Assembly (NCBI GenBank): GCA_045531955.1
Contig: JAZSFC010000051.1
Coordinates: forward strand, 124,001-188,000
DNA from: SIG299 sp045531955
GTDB taxonomy: Bacteria > Bacillota > Clostridia > Lachnospirales > Lachnospiraceae
DNA: 64,000 nucleotides
Reading direction: 5' to 3'
Of the stretch, positions 24,566 to 32,942 are shown in pieces. The number at the start of each line of letters is the position of its first letter. Position 1 is the stretch's first letter. The notes under the pieces were generated by a model. The model did not search any database. It saw only the letters and a program-made list of their open reading frames with translations, and had not been told where the DNA came from. The translations under genes were made by a program, and so were the position numbers.

Positions 24566-25836
24566 TACACAGATGGATGGAGCGGTGGTTTGACACACTT
24601 TTATTTCTTATGTTGATGATCGGGATGTTGTTTGGCTTTGTATATTATTGGAAAGGTGAGTTTCAAATCAGATGTGCGGAAGTAATAATGCAGGATTTTT
24701 TGGCAAAGGCATCTGTAAATGGAAAAATAACGGTAGAAATGCTGGAGATACTGACCGGTAATTTGAGTCATGTATCTCCGGACTATAAGGTATGTATTGA
24801 AGGGATAAAATACATTACAAAACCGGTATACGCACAAATTCCTACGGAATATTTATCAAGATATTTTGCGGAAAGAAATCAGAAGAAAGATACAATATTT
24901 CAAGAGTATCATTTGAATGTTTCGGAAGAAAATCCGGAGAAACTGATTATGCAAGAAGAAACAAATGCCATATTGCTATCTGAAGAAAAAGCACAATGTT
25001 TACCTCTTCCTGAGGACAATACGGTGTGGACAATTAACGCAGTACGACCGACACAGGAAGTATATGAAAAAGAACCGTTAATTACATTGTGTCGCATTAC
25101 TTCGGACCAAGGGAGTTATTATGCGGAGGCAGAGCCTCTGTGTGCAGATCAATCCGGAATTGTATATTTAAATTTGCAATTAGGCATGGAGACATATCAG
25201 GTTCCGGTAAATGTTTTATGTTATCCGAGAATATTGACCTGTAAATTTGGTCATGAAGTTGTTAATACAGAGTCAGTGCTTAAAAAGTATTGTCAGACAG
25301 GTGAGGTGACTTGCTTGTATTGCGAAACATTGCCCAGCAGAATTAGTTGCAGCAGTCCGATTATTTATAAGAAAAACGGAACCGGGCTTGAAAGGAATGA
25401 CGTAGAACTTTGTGTGGAATACATGGATGGACATTCGGAAACAATTTTCATTAATTCGCCGGAATGTCAGACTTCCTATGATAAAGATTTTTGCGGAATA
25501 CAGCAGGTTGAAATCAGATACCGGGGAGAATCGGCATTACTAACGGTAATATCTGAAAATGAGAAATGTGCACAATGCGGAAACAGCTGTAATGACAGGT
25601 ATTATACCGATTATCTGCGTTTTCCATATTGTATTAGTTGTCTTGGAAAACAGGAAATTTTTACTTGTAATTATTTTATAGAGGAGCATCATATTTCACA
25701 GGAAGAGTTAATGCAGGAGTTGGAACAAAAGCAGGGGATTTTCTTTTTGGCAGGAGACTATATAGTATTAAGACTTATGGAACAAGACAAAATAATTTCT
25801 TTAATGCAAAGAGAAACAAGACGTGACGGAGAGTAA
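24562..25836 (+). CDS. Single-pass protein with Ig-like domain and extracellular Cys knuckle (424 aa)
   Basis: Transmembrane helix at about 12-30 (LLFLMLMIGMLFGFVYYW), a long ectodomain, a beta-rich part with an Ig-like (Big_3-type) signature around VELCVEYMDGHSETIFI, and a cysteine cluster CAQCGNSC (336-343) with CISC and TC downstream resembling a zinc knuckle. Zinc ribbons outside the membrane are uncommon, so disulfides are an alternative. Starts inside the previous stop (ATGA). It may be a tip adhesin or assembly factor of the Tad-like machine. Confidence 0.45.
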   Translation: MIHRWMERWFDTLLFLMLMIGMLFGFVYYWKGEFQIRCAEVIMQDFLAKASVNGKITVEMLEILTGNLSHVSPDYKVCIEGIKYITKPVYAQIPTEYLSRYFAERNQKKDTIFQEYHLNVSEENPEKLIMQEETNAILLSEEKAQCLPLPEDNTVWTINAVRPTQEVYEKEPLITLCRITSDQGSYYAEAEPLCADQSGIVYLNLQLGMETYQVPVNVLCYPRILTCKFGHEVVNTESVLKKYCQTGEVTCLYCETLPSRISCSSPIIYKKNGTGLERNDVELCVEYMDGHSETIFINSPECQTSYDKDFCGIQQVEIRYRGESALLTVISENEKCAQCGNSCNDRYYTDYLRFPYCISCLGKQEIFTCNYFIEEHHISQEELMQELEQKQGIFFLAGDYIVLRLMEQDKIISLMQRETRRDGE

Positions 25837-25844
25837 GTTATAGA

Positions 25845-26567
25845 ATGAAACAAGGACATTTAGTAATATTGTTCTGGATAGTATATGCAGCTTGCTTTTT
25901 GATGCTTTCATCGGAACAGAAAAGATATGATAATGTACAAGCAGAAAAACAGAAGGTTGAAAATGCATTGATAAATGCAATAGAAATTACCGGGCAAGGA
26001 TACGAAGACATGATTTATGAAGATGCAGAAAGAAAGACAGCTTTTTTTGAGCACAGTTTTTTGGAAGCATTTTGCATTTTTTTAGACGCATTTCAAGATG
26101 AAGAGAAAAAAGAAATGATCTGGATGCATATTCCGATGTTAGTGTTGTTGGAAGAGGACGGTGCATATTTTTACTATACTACTGCAAAACAGAAGAAAAG
26201 TAGTGATACGCTTGTGCGTAAATGGTCTGAGGAAAAGAGATTTAGCTACCCCGATAATTGCACAGAAGCGCAGAAAAAAACGATTATTGCAGATGCTTTA
26301 GAAAAAGCTGCATCAGAGATTATTACAAATCATAATTATATTGCTTCTCAATATGGTCTTTCTTATCAGTTCTATGTGCCGGATTTTTTGGGAAATGCAG
26401 AAGAGAAGTTGGAGTTTCCTATGCTTTTTGTTGTGTTTCAGGGATGGCCTCTAAATGCATCAGGAAATGTCACCTACGGAAACTGTATGGATGCAGCCGT
26501 TTTTCTAAGAAAAGTGGAACATGATTTGCCGGTGATAGACGGTATACCATACACAGATAAAAATTGA
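25845..26567 (+). CDS. Single-pass pseudopilin/TadE-like protein (240 aa), last gene of the operon
   Basis: Transmembrane helix at about 5-22 followed by YDNVQAEKQKVENALINAI, the kind of extended N-terminal helix seen in TadE-like pseudopilins. A mixed alpha/beta ectodomain follows. A cysteine occurs in GNCMDAAV. It starts nine bases after the previous stop and is followed by a structured, gene-free stretch and the promoter of the next gene, so the operon ends here. TadE-like assignment is by topology and position only. Confidence 0.4.
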   Translation: MKQGHLVILFWIVYAACFLMLSSEQKRYDNVQAEKQKVENALINAIEITGQGYEDMIYEDAERKTAFFEHSFLEAFCIFLDAFQDEEKKEMIWMHIPMLVLLEEDGAYFYYTTAKQKKSSDTLVRKWSEEKRFSYPDNCTEAQKKTIIADALEKAASEIITNHNYIASQYGLSYQFYVPDFLGNAEEKLEFPMLFVVFQGWPLNASGNVTYGNCMDAAVFLRKVEHDLPVIDGIPYTDKN

Positions 26568-26773
26568 GGTGCCAATAAGCTTATTAGTTCACAATATAAC
26601 ATGTTGAATTCTGTGAAGAAAGGGAGTGATAATTGTAGAAAACAGAAGAGCCTGATGGTAACGTGACCGGCTGTATGTAGGGAAATGTACGGCCCGATTC
26701 TTCTCCGGAATGATATGGGGATATTGTTCCGGAGAAGTAAAATTTGAGTTAATATGAAGATTGCTTCTATTTG
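26568..26773 (+). other. Structured operon tail, with hairpins but no gene
   Basis: Contains GGCTGTATGT (26669-26678)/ATGTACGGCC (26685-26694) closing a six-base loop, and a second hairpin CTTCTCCGGAA (26700-26710)/TTCCGGAGAAG (26727-26737). The outer AGAAG/CTTCT could nest the first stem. The second hairpin lacks a strong U-tract but is the only terminator candidate for the Tad-like operon. Confidence 0.45.
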
Positions 26774-26802
26774 TTGCAAACTTTTTTGGGCTGTTTTATA
26801 AT
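26774..26802 (+). promoter_or_regulatory. Promoter of the zinc-ribbon surface protein gene
   Basis: TTGCAA at 26774-26779, a 17 bp spacer and a perfect TATAAT at 26797-26802, 32 bp before the start codon at 26834. Confidence 0.75.
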
Positions 26803-26833
26803 AGTTTTACAGAACCAAAGAGGAGGTAGCTTC

Positions 26834-29029
26834 ATGTATTGTCAGGAATGTGGAAGTAAGTTGCCGGAAACTGCAAAGTTTTGCGTTAACTGTGGAACCA
26901 AGGTATGGAAGGCAGAAGCTGCAGAAGAGGTAAAAGAAGTTAAGACGGAAGTCCAGGAAAATTCTGAAGCAAAGAAGGCAAAATCAGAGATGGTTGTGCC
27001 ACATAAAATCAGAAAGAGTATCAAAAAAGTCAAAAAAATTATGAAAAAAATCAGAAAAGGAAATAAAAAGCTACTTGCAATAATTGCAGGTGTATTTGTT
27101 GTGCTTGCGGTAGCAGTAGTTGGATTTTTTACATATTTGGAGAATAGAACATTATATACGCTTTTGAATCCGGAACTGTACTTTGGCGAATGCTCTTCTT
27201 ATAATGTCATGCAGTCTGCCCCGGGAGAAAGTTTGGCTATTGCTTATTTCAGATCGGAAACAGATTTCCGTGATAAAGTGTTGGAATATGCAGATCTGGT
27301 GTGTCAGGTAGATGATGGTTTACTTAAATTTAAAAATATTCAAGAACAAAATGGTCCGTATCAACTGCATATAAGCTGGTTGGTGGCGTTGTCAGATGTA
27401 TTTTGGCATGATTATTCTTTTTGTGAAGATAATGCTGATGAATTAACTTTATTGTATGGTTATAATGAATATACGGAAGAATACGAAGTTACGTTTTACA
27501 TAGAGGGGTATCAAAACGGTGAATTTCTTGATGCTAACCCTTATGAAAGAGAAGATATTATAGATAATGGGGAAGTAGCACAGGCAACGGCAACTCCAAA
27601 TCCGAAAAGACGAAAGGGAAATGGTGCCGGAACACCAACACCTACACCAACGCCTACGTCAAAACCGGAAAGACGAAAGGGAAATGGTGCCGCAACATCA
27701 ACACCTATACCGACACCTACATCAAAGCCTCAAGCCAAAGCAACTGCAACACCGGCTCTGATTAAGGCACCGGTGCTGGTAGCACAGGAAGTGGATACGA
27801 AAAATATAATACAACCGCCTAAGAATGCGTTTCAGGATTTTACCGCCTGGAGCAATGGCAAAGCTGTAACAAGTAATTTTGAAGAACCGGAGAACGCAAA
27901 GCACATCATAAAATATACGGTGAATCAGGAAACTGTGGAGAAGTATATGGATTTTTTGAAAAAGAATGGATTTACAGAGGTGGATTCTTACTTTTTTCAA
28001 TATAAAAGTGATCCTTTTGTCGCTTGGGCATTTAATTGTGACTATTTGCCAAATGCAGATAAGATAAAAATGCAATATAAAGAAGATGTGTCTTGCCATT
28101 TCTGTATTTGGTCATCAGAGGAAGACGAATATTATTTCACGTATACCGCTGATTTAACGAAATATGACTTGGGATTTCGTATAAAAGGAGCTACGGCGGA
28201 TATCTCGGTAAAGGGACCTTCTGCCGGAGCCGGATTATACCGTATGCCGGATGGTACTTATCAGACCTCTGACGGACGATTATCTGCTGCTTTGAATACT
28301 GCCATGGTGCTTTGTGGAAATAAAACATATCATTGTGTTGCCAGAAATGAGAAGAATCCGGATAAAATGGAGGAATGGTTGTGGCTGGATGATTATTACC
28401 GGAATGAAGGAATCTGCTTTATGGTGCCAATGAACTATGTTATGGCAGGGGATATATTCCAATACAGTGATTTTGAAAGAGAACGGTATTATAACAAACC
28501 AAAAGAAAAAGAAAACATTACTCATTGGAATTGGAACGGAAAACCGTTATTTTTGGCAACCGTTGATGGCGGCTGGGTAGGACCTAAACTTACTGACAGT
28601 AAGTTTAAGGCAGTAACGGTACGCGTTATGTACTATGAAAAGGATGTAGAGGCGGTGTATTACATTTATGCCGAAACTTCCGGTACCCCGGCGGAATTGG
28701 AAGCTTTATGTGCGGTATCCTTAAGTGCTGAAGTGGGCTCATCCTTTGATGATACCATTTACTTGTCGGTTGGAGAAACCTATACCATTCATTTTTCGGA
28801 TACGCAATTTGGTGCAAAATCCAATGTGTATGAATGGGAAGTAACGGACGGAAGTGCCGTATACATTGACGGTGTCAGTGAAAATTGTGAAGTAACTGCC
28901 ATGAAGACGGGAGAATCTACCGTAACACTAAAATACCGCTATACGGTAGACGAACCGGATGTATTAACAGGGCTTCCGAGTACAGGATTTAAGTCTAAAA
29001 CAAGAGTGTATAGGATTGTTGTAAAATAA
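26834..29029 (+). CDS. Zinc-ribbon, transmembrane, TP-linker, Ig-like surface protein
   Basis: 731 residues from ATG 26834 (AGGAGG upstream); an in-frame ATG at 26771 overlaps the promoter and is rejected. Layout: cytoplasmic zinc ribbon MYCQECGSKLPETAKFCVNC (Cys 3/6/17/20), basic linker, transmembrane helix at about 80-102, extracellular region with a Thr-Pro linker that contains a duplicated 21-residue unit with KRRKGNGA, and a C-terminal Big2-like Ig domain (YLSVGETYTIHFSDTQF...MKTGESTVTLKY). It resembles zinc-ribbon membrane proteins of Clostridia that probably sense or modify the envelope. It lies directly behind the Tad-like operon but has its own promoter. Confidence 0.65.
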   Translation: MYCQECGSKLPETAKFCVNCGTKVWKAEAAEEVKEVKTEVQENSEAKKAKSEMVVPHKIRKSIKKVKKIMKKIRKGNKKLLAIIAGVFVVLAVAVVGFFTYLENRTLYTLLNPELYFGECSSYNVMQSAPGESLAIAYFRSETDFRDKVLEYADLVCQVDDGLLKFKNIQEQNGPYQLHISWLVALSDVFWHDYSFCEDNADELTLLYGYNEYTEEYEVTFYIEGYQNGEFLDANPYEREDIIDNGEVAQATATPNPKRRKGNGAGTPTPTPTPTSKPERRKGNGAATSTPIPTPTSKPQAKATATPALIKAPVLVAQEVDTKNIIQPPKNAFQDFTAWSNGKAVTSNFEEPENAKHIIKYTVNQETVEKYMDFLKKNGFTEVDSYFFQYKSDPFVAWAFNCDYLPNADKIKMQYKEDVSCHFCIWSSEEDEYYFTYTADLTKYDLGFRIKGATADISVKGPSAGAGLYRMPDGTYQTSDGRLSAALNTAMVLCGNKTYHCVARNEKNPDKMEEWLWLDDYYRNEGICFMVPMNYVMAGDIFQYSDFERERYYNKPKEKENITHWNWNGKPLFLATVDGGWVGPKLTDSKFKAVTVRVMYYEKDVEAVYYIYAETSGTPAELEALCAVSLSAEVGSSFDDTIYLSVGETYTIHFSDTQFGAKSNVYEWEVTDGSAVYIDGVSENCEVTAMKTGESTVTLKYRYTVDEPDVLTGLPSTGFKSKTRVYRIVVK
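27602..27727 (+). repeat. Tandem duplication, 63 bp period x2, in the TP linker
   Basis: Two near-identical 63 bp units (27602-27664, 27665-27727) encode PKRRKGNGAGTPTPTPTPTS and a variant. It looks like a recent in-frame duplication in the linker. Confidence 0.8.
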
Positions 29030-29046
29030 AACAAAGGATGATTTAT

Positions 29047-29388
29047 ATGAATATCCAAATTTTCGGCACCAAAAAGTGCTTTGATACAAAAAAAGCAGAC
29101 CGTTATTTTAAAGAGCGTGGTATCAAATTTCAGTTTATCGACCTCAAAGAAAAAGGTATGAGTAAAGGCGAGTTTACCAGTGTAAAGCAGGCAGTAGGCG
29201 GTTTAGGTAAGCTGCTTGATGAAAATAATAAAGATAAGAATACCCTGGCGTTACTTAAGTATTTATCCGATGCGGATAAAGAAGAAAAGTTACTGGAAAA
29301 CCAGCAGCTGTTAAAGACACCGATTGTACGTAACGGGAAACAGGCAACAATAGGCTATCAGCCGGAAGTATGGAAGAACTGGGAGTAG
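29047..29388 (+). CDS. ArsC/Spx family thioredoxin-fold protein
   Basis: 113 residues: NIQIFGTKKCFDTKKADRYFKERGIKFQFIDLKEK and KTPIVRNGKQATIGYQPEVW follow the ArsC/YffB/Spx fold. A single cysteine in GTKKCFDTKK replaces the CXXC of Spx; the arginine-rich arsenate-reductase set is not evident, so an arsenate reductase-like redox protein of unknown substrate is the safest call. Start: ATG 29047 has AAAGGA eight bases upstream, whereas ATG 29038 overlaps that site. The next gene follows the stop after five bases. Confidence 0.8.
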   Translation: MNIQIFGTKKCFDTKKADRYFKERGIKFQFIDLKEKGMSKGEFTSVKQAVGGLGKLLDENNKDKNTLALLKYLSDADKEEKLLENQQLLKTPIVRNGKQATIGYQPEVWKNWE

Positions 29389-29393
29389 TGACG

Positions 29394-30074
29394 ATGCAAA
29401 GCATAACGGAGCAATTATTTGCCCTGCAGGATTTGGAATACAAAAAATTTCACAGTAAACTGATGCCAACGGTACATCCTGACGTGATTATCGGGGTACG
29501 TACTCCTGACTTACGTAAACTGGCTAAGACGCTGAAAGGAACACCGGAGGCAGAACGGTTTCTGACAGAACTGCCGCATCAGTATTACGAGGAAAATAAT
29601 CTCCATGGTTTTTTACTGGAATCCATAAAAGAGTTTGACGCCTGTGTCACAATTTTGAATGCGTTCCTTCCTTACGTGGATAACTGGGCTACCTGTGATA
29701 TGATGTCACCAAAGGCGCTGAAAAACGATTTAGTGAAGTTATATGAGTGGGTGAAAACATGGATAGTAAGCAAAGAAACCTACACCGTCCGGTTTGGTGT
29801 CAATATGTTGATGAAATACTATTTGGAGGAGGAATTCCGACCGGAATATCCGGAGCTGGTGGCATCCATCCGCTCAGAAGAGTATTACATAAAAATGGTG
29901 GTGGCGTGGTATTTTGCCACGGCTCTGGCAAAGCAGTATGAAGCTGTGTTACCTTATCTTTTAGAACACCGTTTGGATGCCTGGACTCACAATAAAACTA
30001 TTCAAAAGGCGGTGGAAAGCTACCGTATTACACCGGAACAAAAAGCCTTTTTAAAAACTTTAAAATGCAAATAA
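29394..30074 (+). CDS. AlkD-like DNA alkylation repair protein
   Basis: 226 residues from ATG 29394. HEAT-like repeat protein of the AlkD family of DNA glycosylases acting on alkylated bases. Segments VIIGVRTPDLRKLAK, YYEENNLHGFLLES and VDNWATCDMMSPKAL match the family, including the aromatic/Asp surface (DNWATCD) used in catalysis. ATG 29394 has GGGAG eight bases upstream; the in-frame ATG at 29370 would overlap the upstream gene. Co-transcribed with the ArsC-like gene and followed by a strong terminator. Confidence 0.88.
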   Translation: MQSITEQLFALQDLEYKKFHSKLMPTVHPDVIIGVRTPDLRKLAKTLKGTPEAERFLTELPHQYYEENNLHGFLLESIKEFDACVTILNAFLPYVDNWATCDMMSPKALKNDLVKLYEWVKTWIVSKETYTVRFGVNMLMKYYLEEEFRPEYPELVASIRSEEYYIKMVVAWYFATALAKQYEAVLPYLLEHRLDAWTHNKTIQKAVESYRITPEQKAFLKTLKCK

Positions 30075-30083
30075 TGCTTTATA

Positions 30084-30123
30084 AATAAGCCTTTCCGTTA
30101 TATACTGTTCGGGAAGGCTTATT
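30084..30123 (+). terminator. Intrinsic terminator after alkD-like gene
   Basis: AATAAGCCTTTCC pairs with GGGAAGGCTTATT and is followed by eight T residues. Confidence 0.92.
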
Positions 30124-30140
30124 TTTTTTCGAAAAAAGTG

Positions 30141-30169
30141 TTGACAAATATATTGCACTGCGATATAGT
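30141..30169 (+). promoter_or_regulatory. Promoter of the PadR-DUF2812-DUF4003-NatAB operon
   Basis: TTGACA at 30141-30146, 17 bp spacer, TATAGT at 30164-30169, 75 bp before the PadR start. The -10 is buried in a dyad. Confidence 0.85.
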
Positions 30170-30208
30170 ATATATCGTAGTACGAGTATTGCAGTGCGAT
30201 ATATCGCA
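30157..30208. promoter_or_regulatory. Two PadR operators
   Basis: Dyad 1: ACTGCGATATA-GTA-TATATCGTAGT (30157-30181), a 25 bp near-palindrome with one mismatch, covering the -10. Dyad 2: TGCGATATATCGCA (30195-30208), a perfect 14 bp palindrome in the early transcript. Both share GCGATATA. Likely sites for the PadR protein encoded 36 bp downstream. Confidence 0.7.
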
Positions 30209-30243
30209 GTTCATAAGTCAGGAAATAATTAAGGAGACTGAAT

Positions 30244-30558
30244 ATGGATGCACACATCAAAAAGGTTTATGTCCCTATGACAGAAACCGGTTTTTACATT
30301 CTGCTTTGTCTGCAGGTCCCAAACCATGGATACGGGGTCGTGCAGATGGTGGAAAAAATGACAGACGGGGAAATCCGCCTGAGTCCGGGAACCATGTACG
30401 GAAGTTTGTCTAAAATGGAAAAAGATAAGCTGATTCAGTTTGTAAGAGAAGAAGAAAAGCGTAAGCTCTATGTCATTACGGAGCTCGGCATGGAAGTCTT
30501 ACAGCTGGAAAAGGCGCGTATTAAGCGCTTGTACAGAAATTCTACGGAGGTACTTTAG
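30244..30558 (+). CDS. PadR family transcriptional regulator
   Basis: 104 residues. PadR winged helix: FYILLCLQVPNHGYGVVQMV, SPGTMYGSLSKME and KRKLYVITELG as wing. It heads an operon with a DUF2812 membrane protein, DUF4003 protein and an ABC transporter, the common arrangement in which PadR represses a drug or antimicrobial-peptide transporter. Ligand unknown. Its promoter carries two dyads. The ATG is preceded by AAGGAGACTGAAT. Confidence 0.92.
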   Translation: MDAHIKKVYVPMTETGFYILLCLQVPNHGYGVVQMVEKMTDGEIRLSPGTMYGSLSKMEKDKLIQFVREEEKRKLYVITELGMEVLQLEKARIKRLYRNSTEVL

Positions 30559-30560
30559 TC

Positions 30561-31112
30561 ATGGAAATGACAACAAAACAGGAACGTAAGATTTTTACCA
30601 TTACGGAATACGACAGGGAGCAGGAGTATCTTTCCAAGCGCCACAAGGAAGGCTGGAAGTTTACTGCGGTTACCGGATACGGCATGTATCATTTTGAACA
30701 GTGTGAGCCGGAGGATGTAGTTTATCAGCTGGATTATAACATCGAGGGTAACATCAATCATGAGGAGTACACCCGCATGTTTGAAGACTGTGGCTGGGAG
30801 TATATCACCACTTATGTGGGTTACGCATACTTTCGCAAACCGGTGGCAGATATGAAGGAAGAGGAAGAAATTTTCTTTGACGACAGCTCTAAACTTGAGA
30901 TGATGCAGCGTATCTTCAAAGGCCGCATGATTCCTATGTTTATCGTATTTTTCCTGTATTTGTTCTGGCAGCTATTGATTGGATACTTTTTTGAAGGCTT
31001 GTTTTTTAAAGTGATTGCAGTACTTCTTGGAATCACAATGACAATTTATATTTTGGTAACGGTGCATTTTGGCATCAAGTATTTGGGACATTTGAGGAGA
31101 ATAAAAAAATAA
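30561..31112 (+). CDS. DUF2812 membrane protein
   Basis: 183 residues. The N-terminal DUF2812 domain (RKIFTITEYDREQEYLSKRHKEGWKF...) is followed by two transmembrane helices at about 120-140 and 145-168. DUF2812 proteins nearly always sit beside PadR genes; their function is not known. ATG 30561 follows the PadR stop by two bases, with GGAGG inside the end of padR. A longer paralogue lies at 34646-36037, beside another PadR. Confidence 0.85.
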   Translation: MEMTTKQERKIFTITEYDREQEYLSKRHKEGWKFTAVTGYGMYHFEQCEPEDVVYQLDYNIEGNINHEEYTRMFEDCGWEYITTYVGYAYFRKPVADMKEEEEIFFDDSSKLEMMQRIFKGRMIPMFIVFFLYLFWQLLIGYFFEGLFFKVIAVLLGITMTIYILVTVHFGIKYLGHLRRIKK

Positions 31113-31133
31113 TACACAAGGGTAAAAGGAGAA

Positions 31134-32129
31134 ATGAAAATGAGAACAACATTAGAACAGCTTTGCAACAACTTTATCAGCAACAGAGACGCAGTAAAGG
31201 CTACCTTTAAGTGGGAAAACGACCAGATTATTGCAGCAAGCGCCACCAGCTTTTTAAACCGTGGTGTACTTGCAGATGCTACTAAGTTAGAGGCTTGTAA
31301 GGCACTTTTAAAGGAAAACACCGGTGTGTTTTCCAATTTCCGCGGAAACGTAGAGGTTCCGATGGTTGCCCAGCTTGCCATGGTTGAGAATCCGGCAGAC
31401 AAGATGAAAAAGACCTTAAAGATTTACGAAACCTTAAAGCAGGAATTCAGAGGCTCCGAATATCTGGTTCTTGCAGCGGCTGTGATGGCAGATATGGTAT
31501 CTGATGAGCAGGTAGTAAAGATGACAGAAAAGGCTCGTAATATCTATGATAAGATGAAGAAGGACCATCCGTTCCTTACTTCCGGCGAGGACAGCGTATA
31601 TGCTGTATTAATGGCAGTTTCCGAAAAGAGCGATGATGCTTTGATGGAGGAAATGGAAGTTTGTTACAAGAAGTTAAAGGAAAGCTTTTCTGCAAGTAAT
31701 GAGGTGCAGGCTTTGGCTCATGTGCTTTCCATTGCAGAAGGTAATGCCGAAGAAAAGTGCAACAAAGTAGTTGCTTTATACGAGGCATTAAAGGCTGATG
31801 GTGTGAAGTACGGTAAGTACCACGAACTGGTGGTGTTAGCTTCCCTGGCGTTGCTTCCGGTAGAACAGAGTGTTCTGGTTGAGGACATTAAGGCAGTAGA
31901 CGCCTTCTTAACAGAACAGAAGGGCTACGGCGGCTTCTTTGGTCTTGATAAGAAGACCAGACTGATGCATGCGGCGATGATTGTGTCCTGTGACTATGTA
32001 AAGAATGACAATACAGACATTGCGGCAATGACAGGAACCTTAGCGGCAGTGGCAGCACAGCAGGCGGCTATGTGCGCGTGTATTGCGGCTGCGACAGCAG
32101 CAAGTTCTGCAGCAACTTCCGGAAATTAG
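31134..32129 (+). CDS. DUF4003 family protein
   Basis: 331 residues, helical and soluble-looking, with the DUF4003 family pattern (LEQLCNNFISNRDAVKATFKWEN and repeated LAMV/LAAAVMADMV helices) and a low-complexity Ala/Ser/Thr-rich C-terminus (AAQQAAMCACIAAATAASS). Function unknown. ATG AAA ATG at the start leaves 31134 or 31140 open; AAAGGAG fits the first. Between the DUF2812 and ABC genes of one operon. Confidence 0.75.
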   Translation: MKMRTTLEQLCNNFISNRDAVKATFKWENDQIIAASATSFLNRGVLADATKLEACKALLKENTGVFSNFRGNVEVPMVAQLAMVENPADKMKKTLKIYETLKQEFRGSEYLVLAAAVMADMVSDEQVVKMTEKARNIYDKMKKDHPFLTSGEDSVYAVLMAVSEKSDDALMEEMEVCYKKLKESFSASNEVQALAHVLSIAEGNAEEKCNKVVALYEALKADGVKYGKYHELVVLASLALLPVEQSVLVEDIKAVDAFLTEQKGYGGFFGLDKKTRLMHAAMIVSCDYVKNDNTDIAAMTGTLAAVAAQQAAMCACIAAATAASSAATSGN

Positions 32130-32159
32130 TCAGGAAAGAATACGTAAGAGGGAGAATTC

Positions 32160-32942
32160 ATGGAGAAAATATTAGAAGTTAATGGTTTAAAAAAGACCTT
32201 TAAGCTTTCTGCAAAACAGCAGAAGATAGAAAAAACAAATGAAAAGGTAAAGGTGGCGGTAAATGACCTTTCCTACACGGCGTATCGGGGAGAAGTGTTT
32301 GGTTTACTTGGTTCTAACGGAGCCGGAAAAACCACCACTCTTCGTATGCTGGCAACCTTAATTAAGCCGGATGCAGGAGATGCTTTGGTAAATGGAGCAA
32401 GCATTGTTTCTGAGCCCGCCAAGGTAAGAAGTAATATTGGATTTTTGACCAGTGAGTTAAAATTAGAAGAATTTTTTACACCTAATTACTTGTTTGATTT
32501 CTTTTCTGAACTGCATGGCGTTCCGGCAGAAGAAGCAAAGAAAAGAAAACAGGACTATTTCGAACGGTTTGGAATTGATAAATTTGCAGAAGTAAAGGTG
32601 GGAAATTTGTCTACCGGTATGAAGCAGAAGGTTTCCCTGGTTATTTCCCTGGTGCACGATCCGGATATCATTATTTTTGATGAACCGACCAACGGTTTGG
32701 ACGTACTTACCGCAAAAGTGGTAACCGATTTCCTGCTTGATTTAAAGGAACGGGGAAAGTCTATCATTGTATCTACCCATATTTTCAGCCTGATTGAAAA
32801 AATCTGTGACAGAGTCGGTATTGTCATCAGCGGTCAGATGGTTATTTGCGATACCTTAGAGCAAATCAAACAGGGAAAGAGCTTAGAAGAACGTTTTTTT
32901 GAAATTTACGAGGATAAGGTGGGTACTACAGATGAAAAATAA
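32160..32942 (+). CDS. ABC transporter ATP-binding protein (NatA-like)
   Basis: 260 residues. ABC ATPase with Walker A GSNGAGKTT (about 57-65), Q-loop region, signature LSTGMKQK, Walker B IIIFDEPTNGLD and H-loop STH. NatA/CcmA-like exporter ATPase. Pairs with the permease overlapping its end by 11 bp. Substrate is unknown; the PadR/DUF2812 context suggests export of a toxic compound. GGGAGAATTC lies upstream of the ATG. Confidence 0.92.
   Translation: MEKILEVNGLKKTFKLSAKQQKIEKTNEKVKVAVNDLSYTAYRGEVFGLLGSNGAGKTTTLRMLATLIKPDAGDALVNGASIVSEPAKVRSNIGFLTSELKLEEFFTPNYLFDFFSELHGVPAEEAKKRKQDYFERFGIDKFAEVKVGNLSTGMKQKVSLVISLVHDPDIIIFDEPTNGLDVLTAKVVTDFLLDLKERGKSIIVSTHIFSLIEKICDRVGIVISGQMVICDTLEQIKQGKSLEERFFEIYEDKVGTTDEK

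Noticed and set aside
26634..26700. Group II intron domain V-like hairpin after the Tad-like operon
   Set aside because: The stem lacks the conserved catalytic triad and GNRA tetraloop at the expected places, and no other intron domain is seen.
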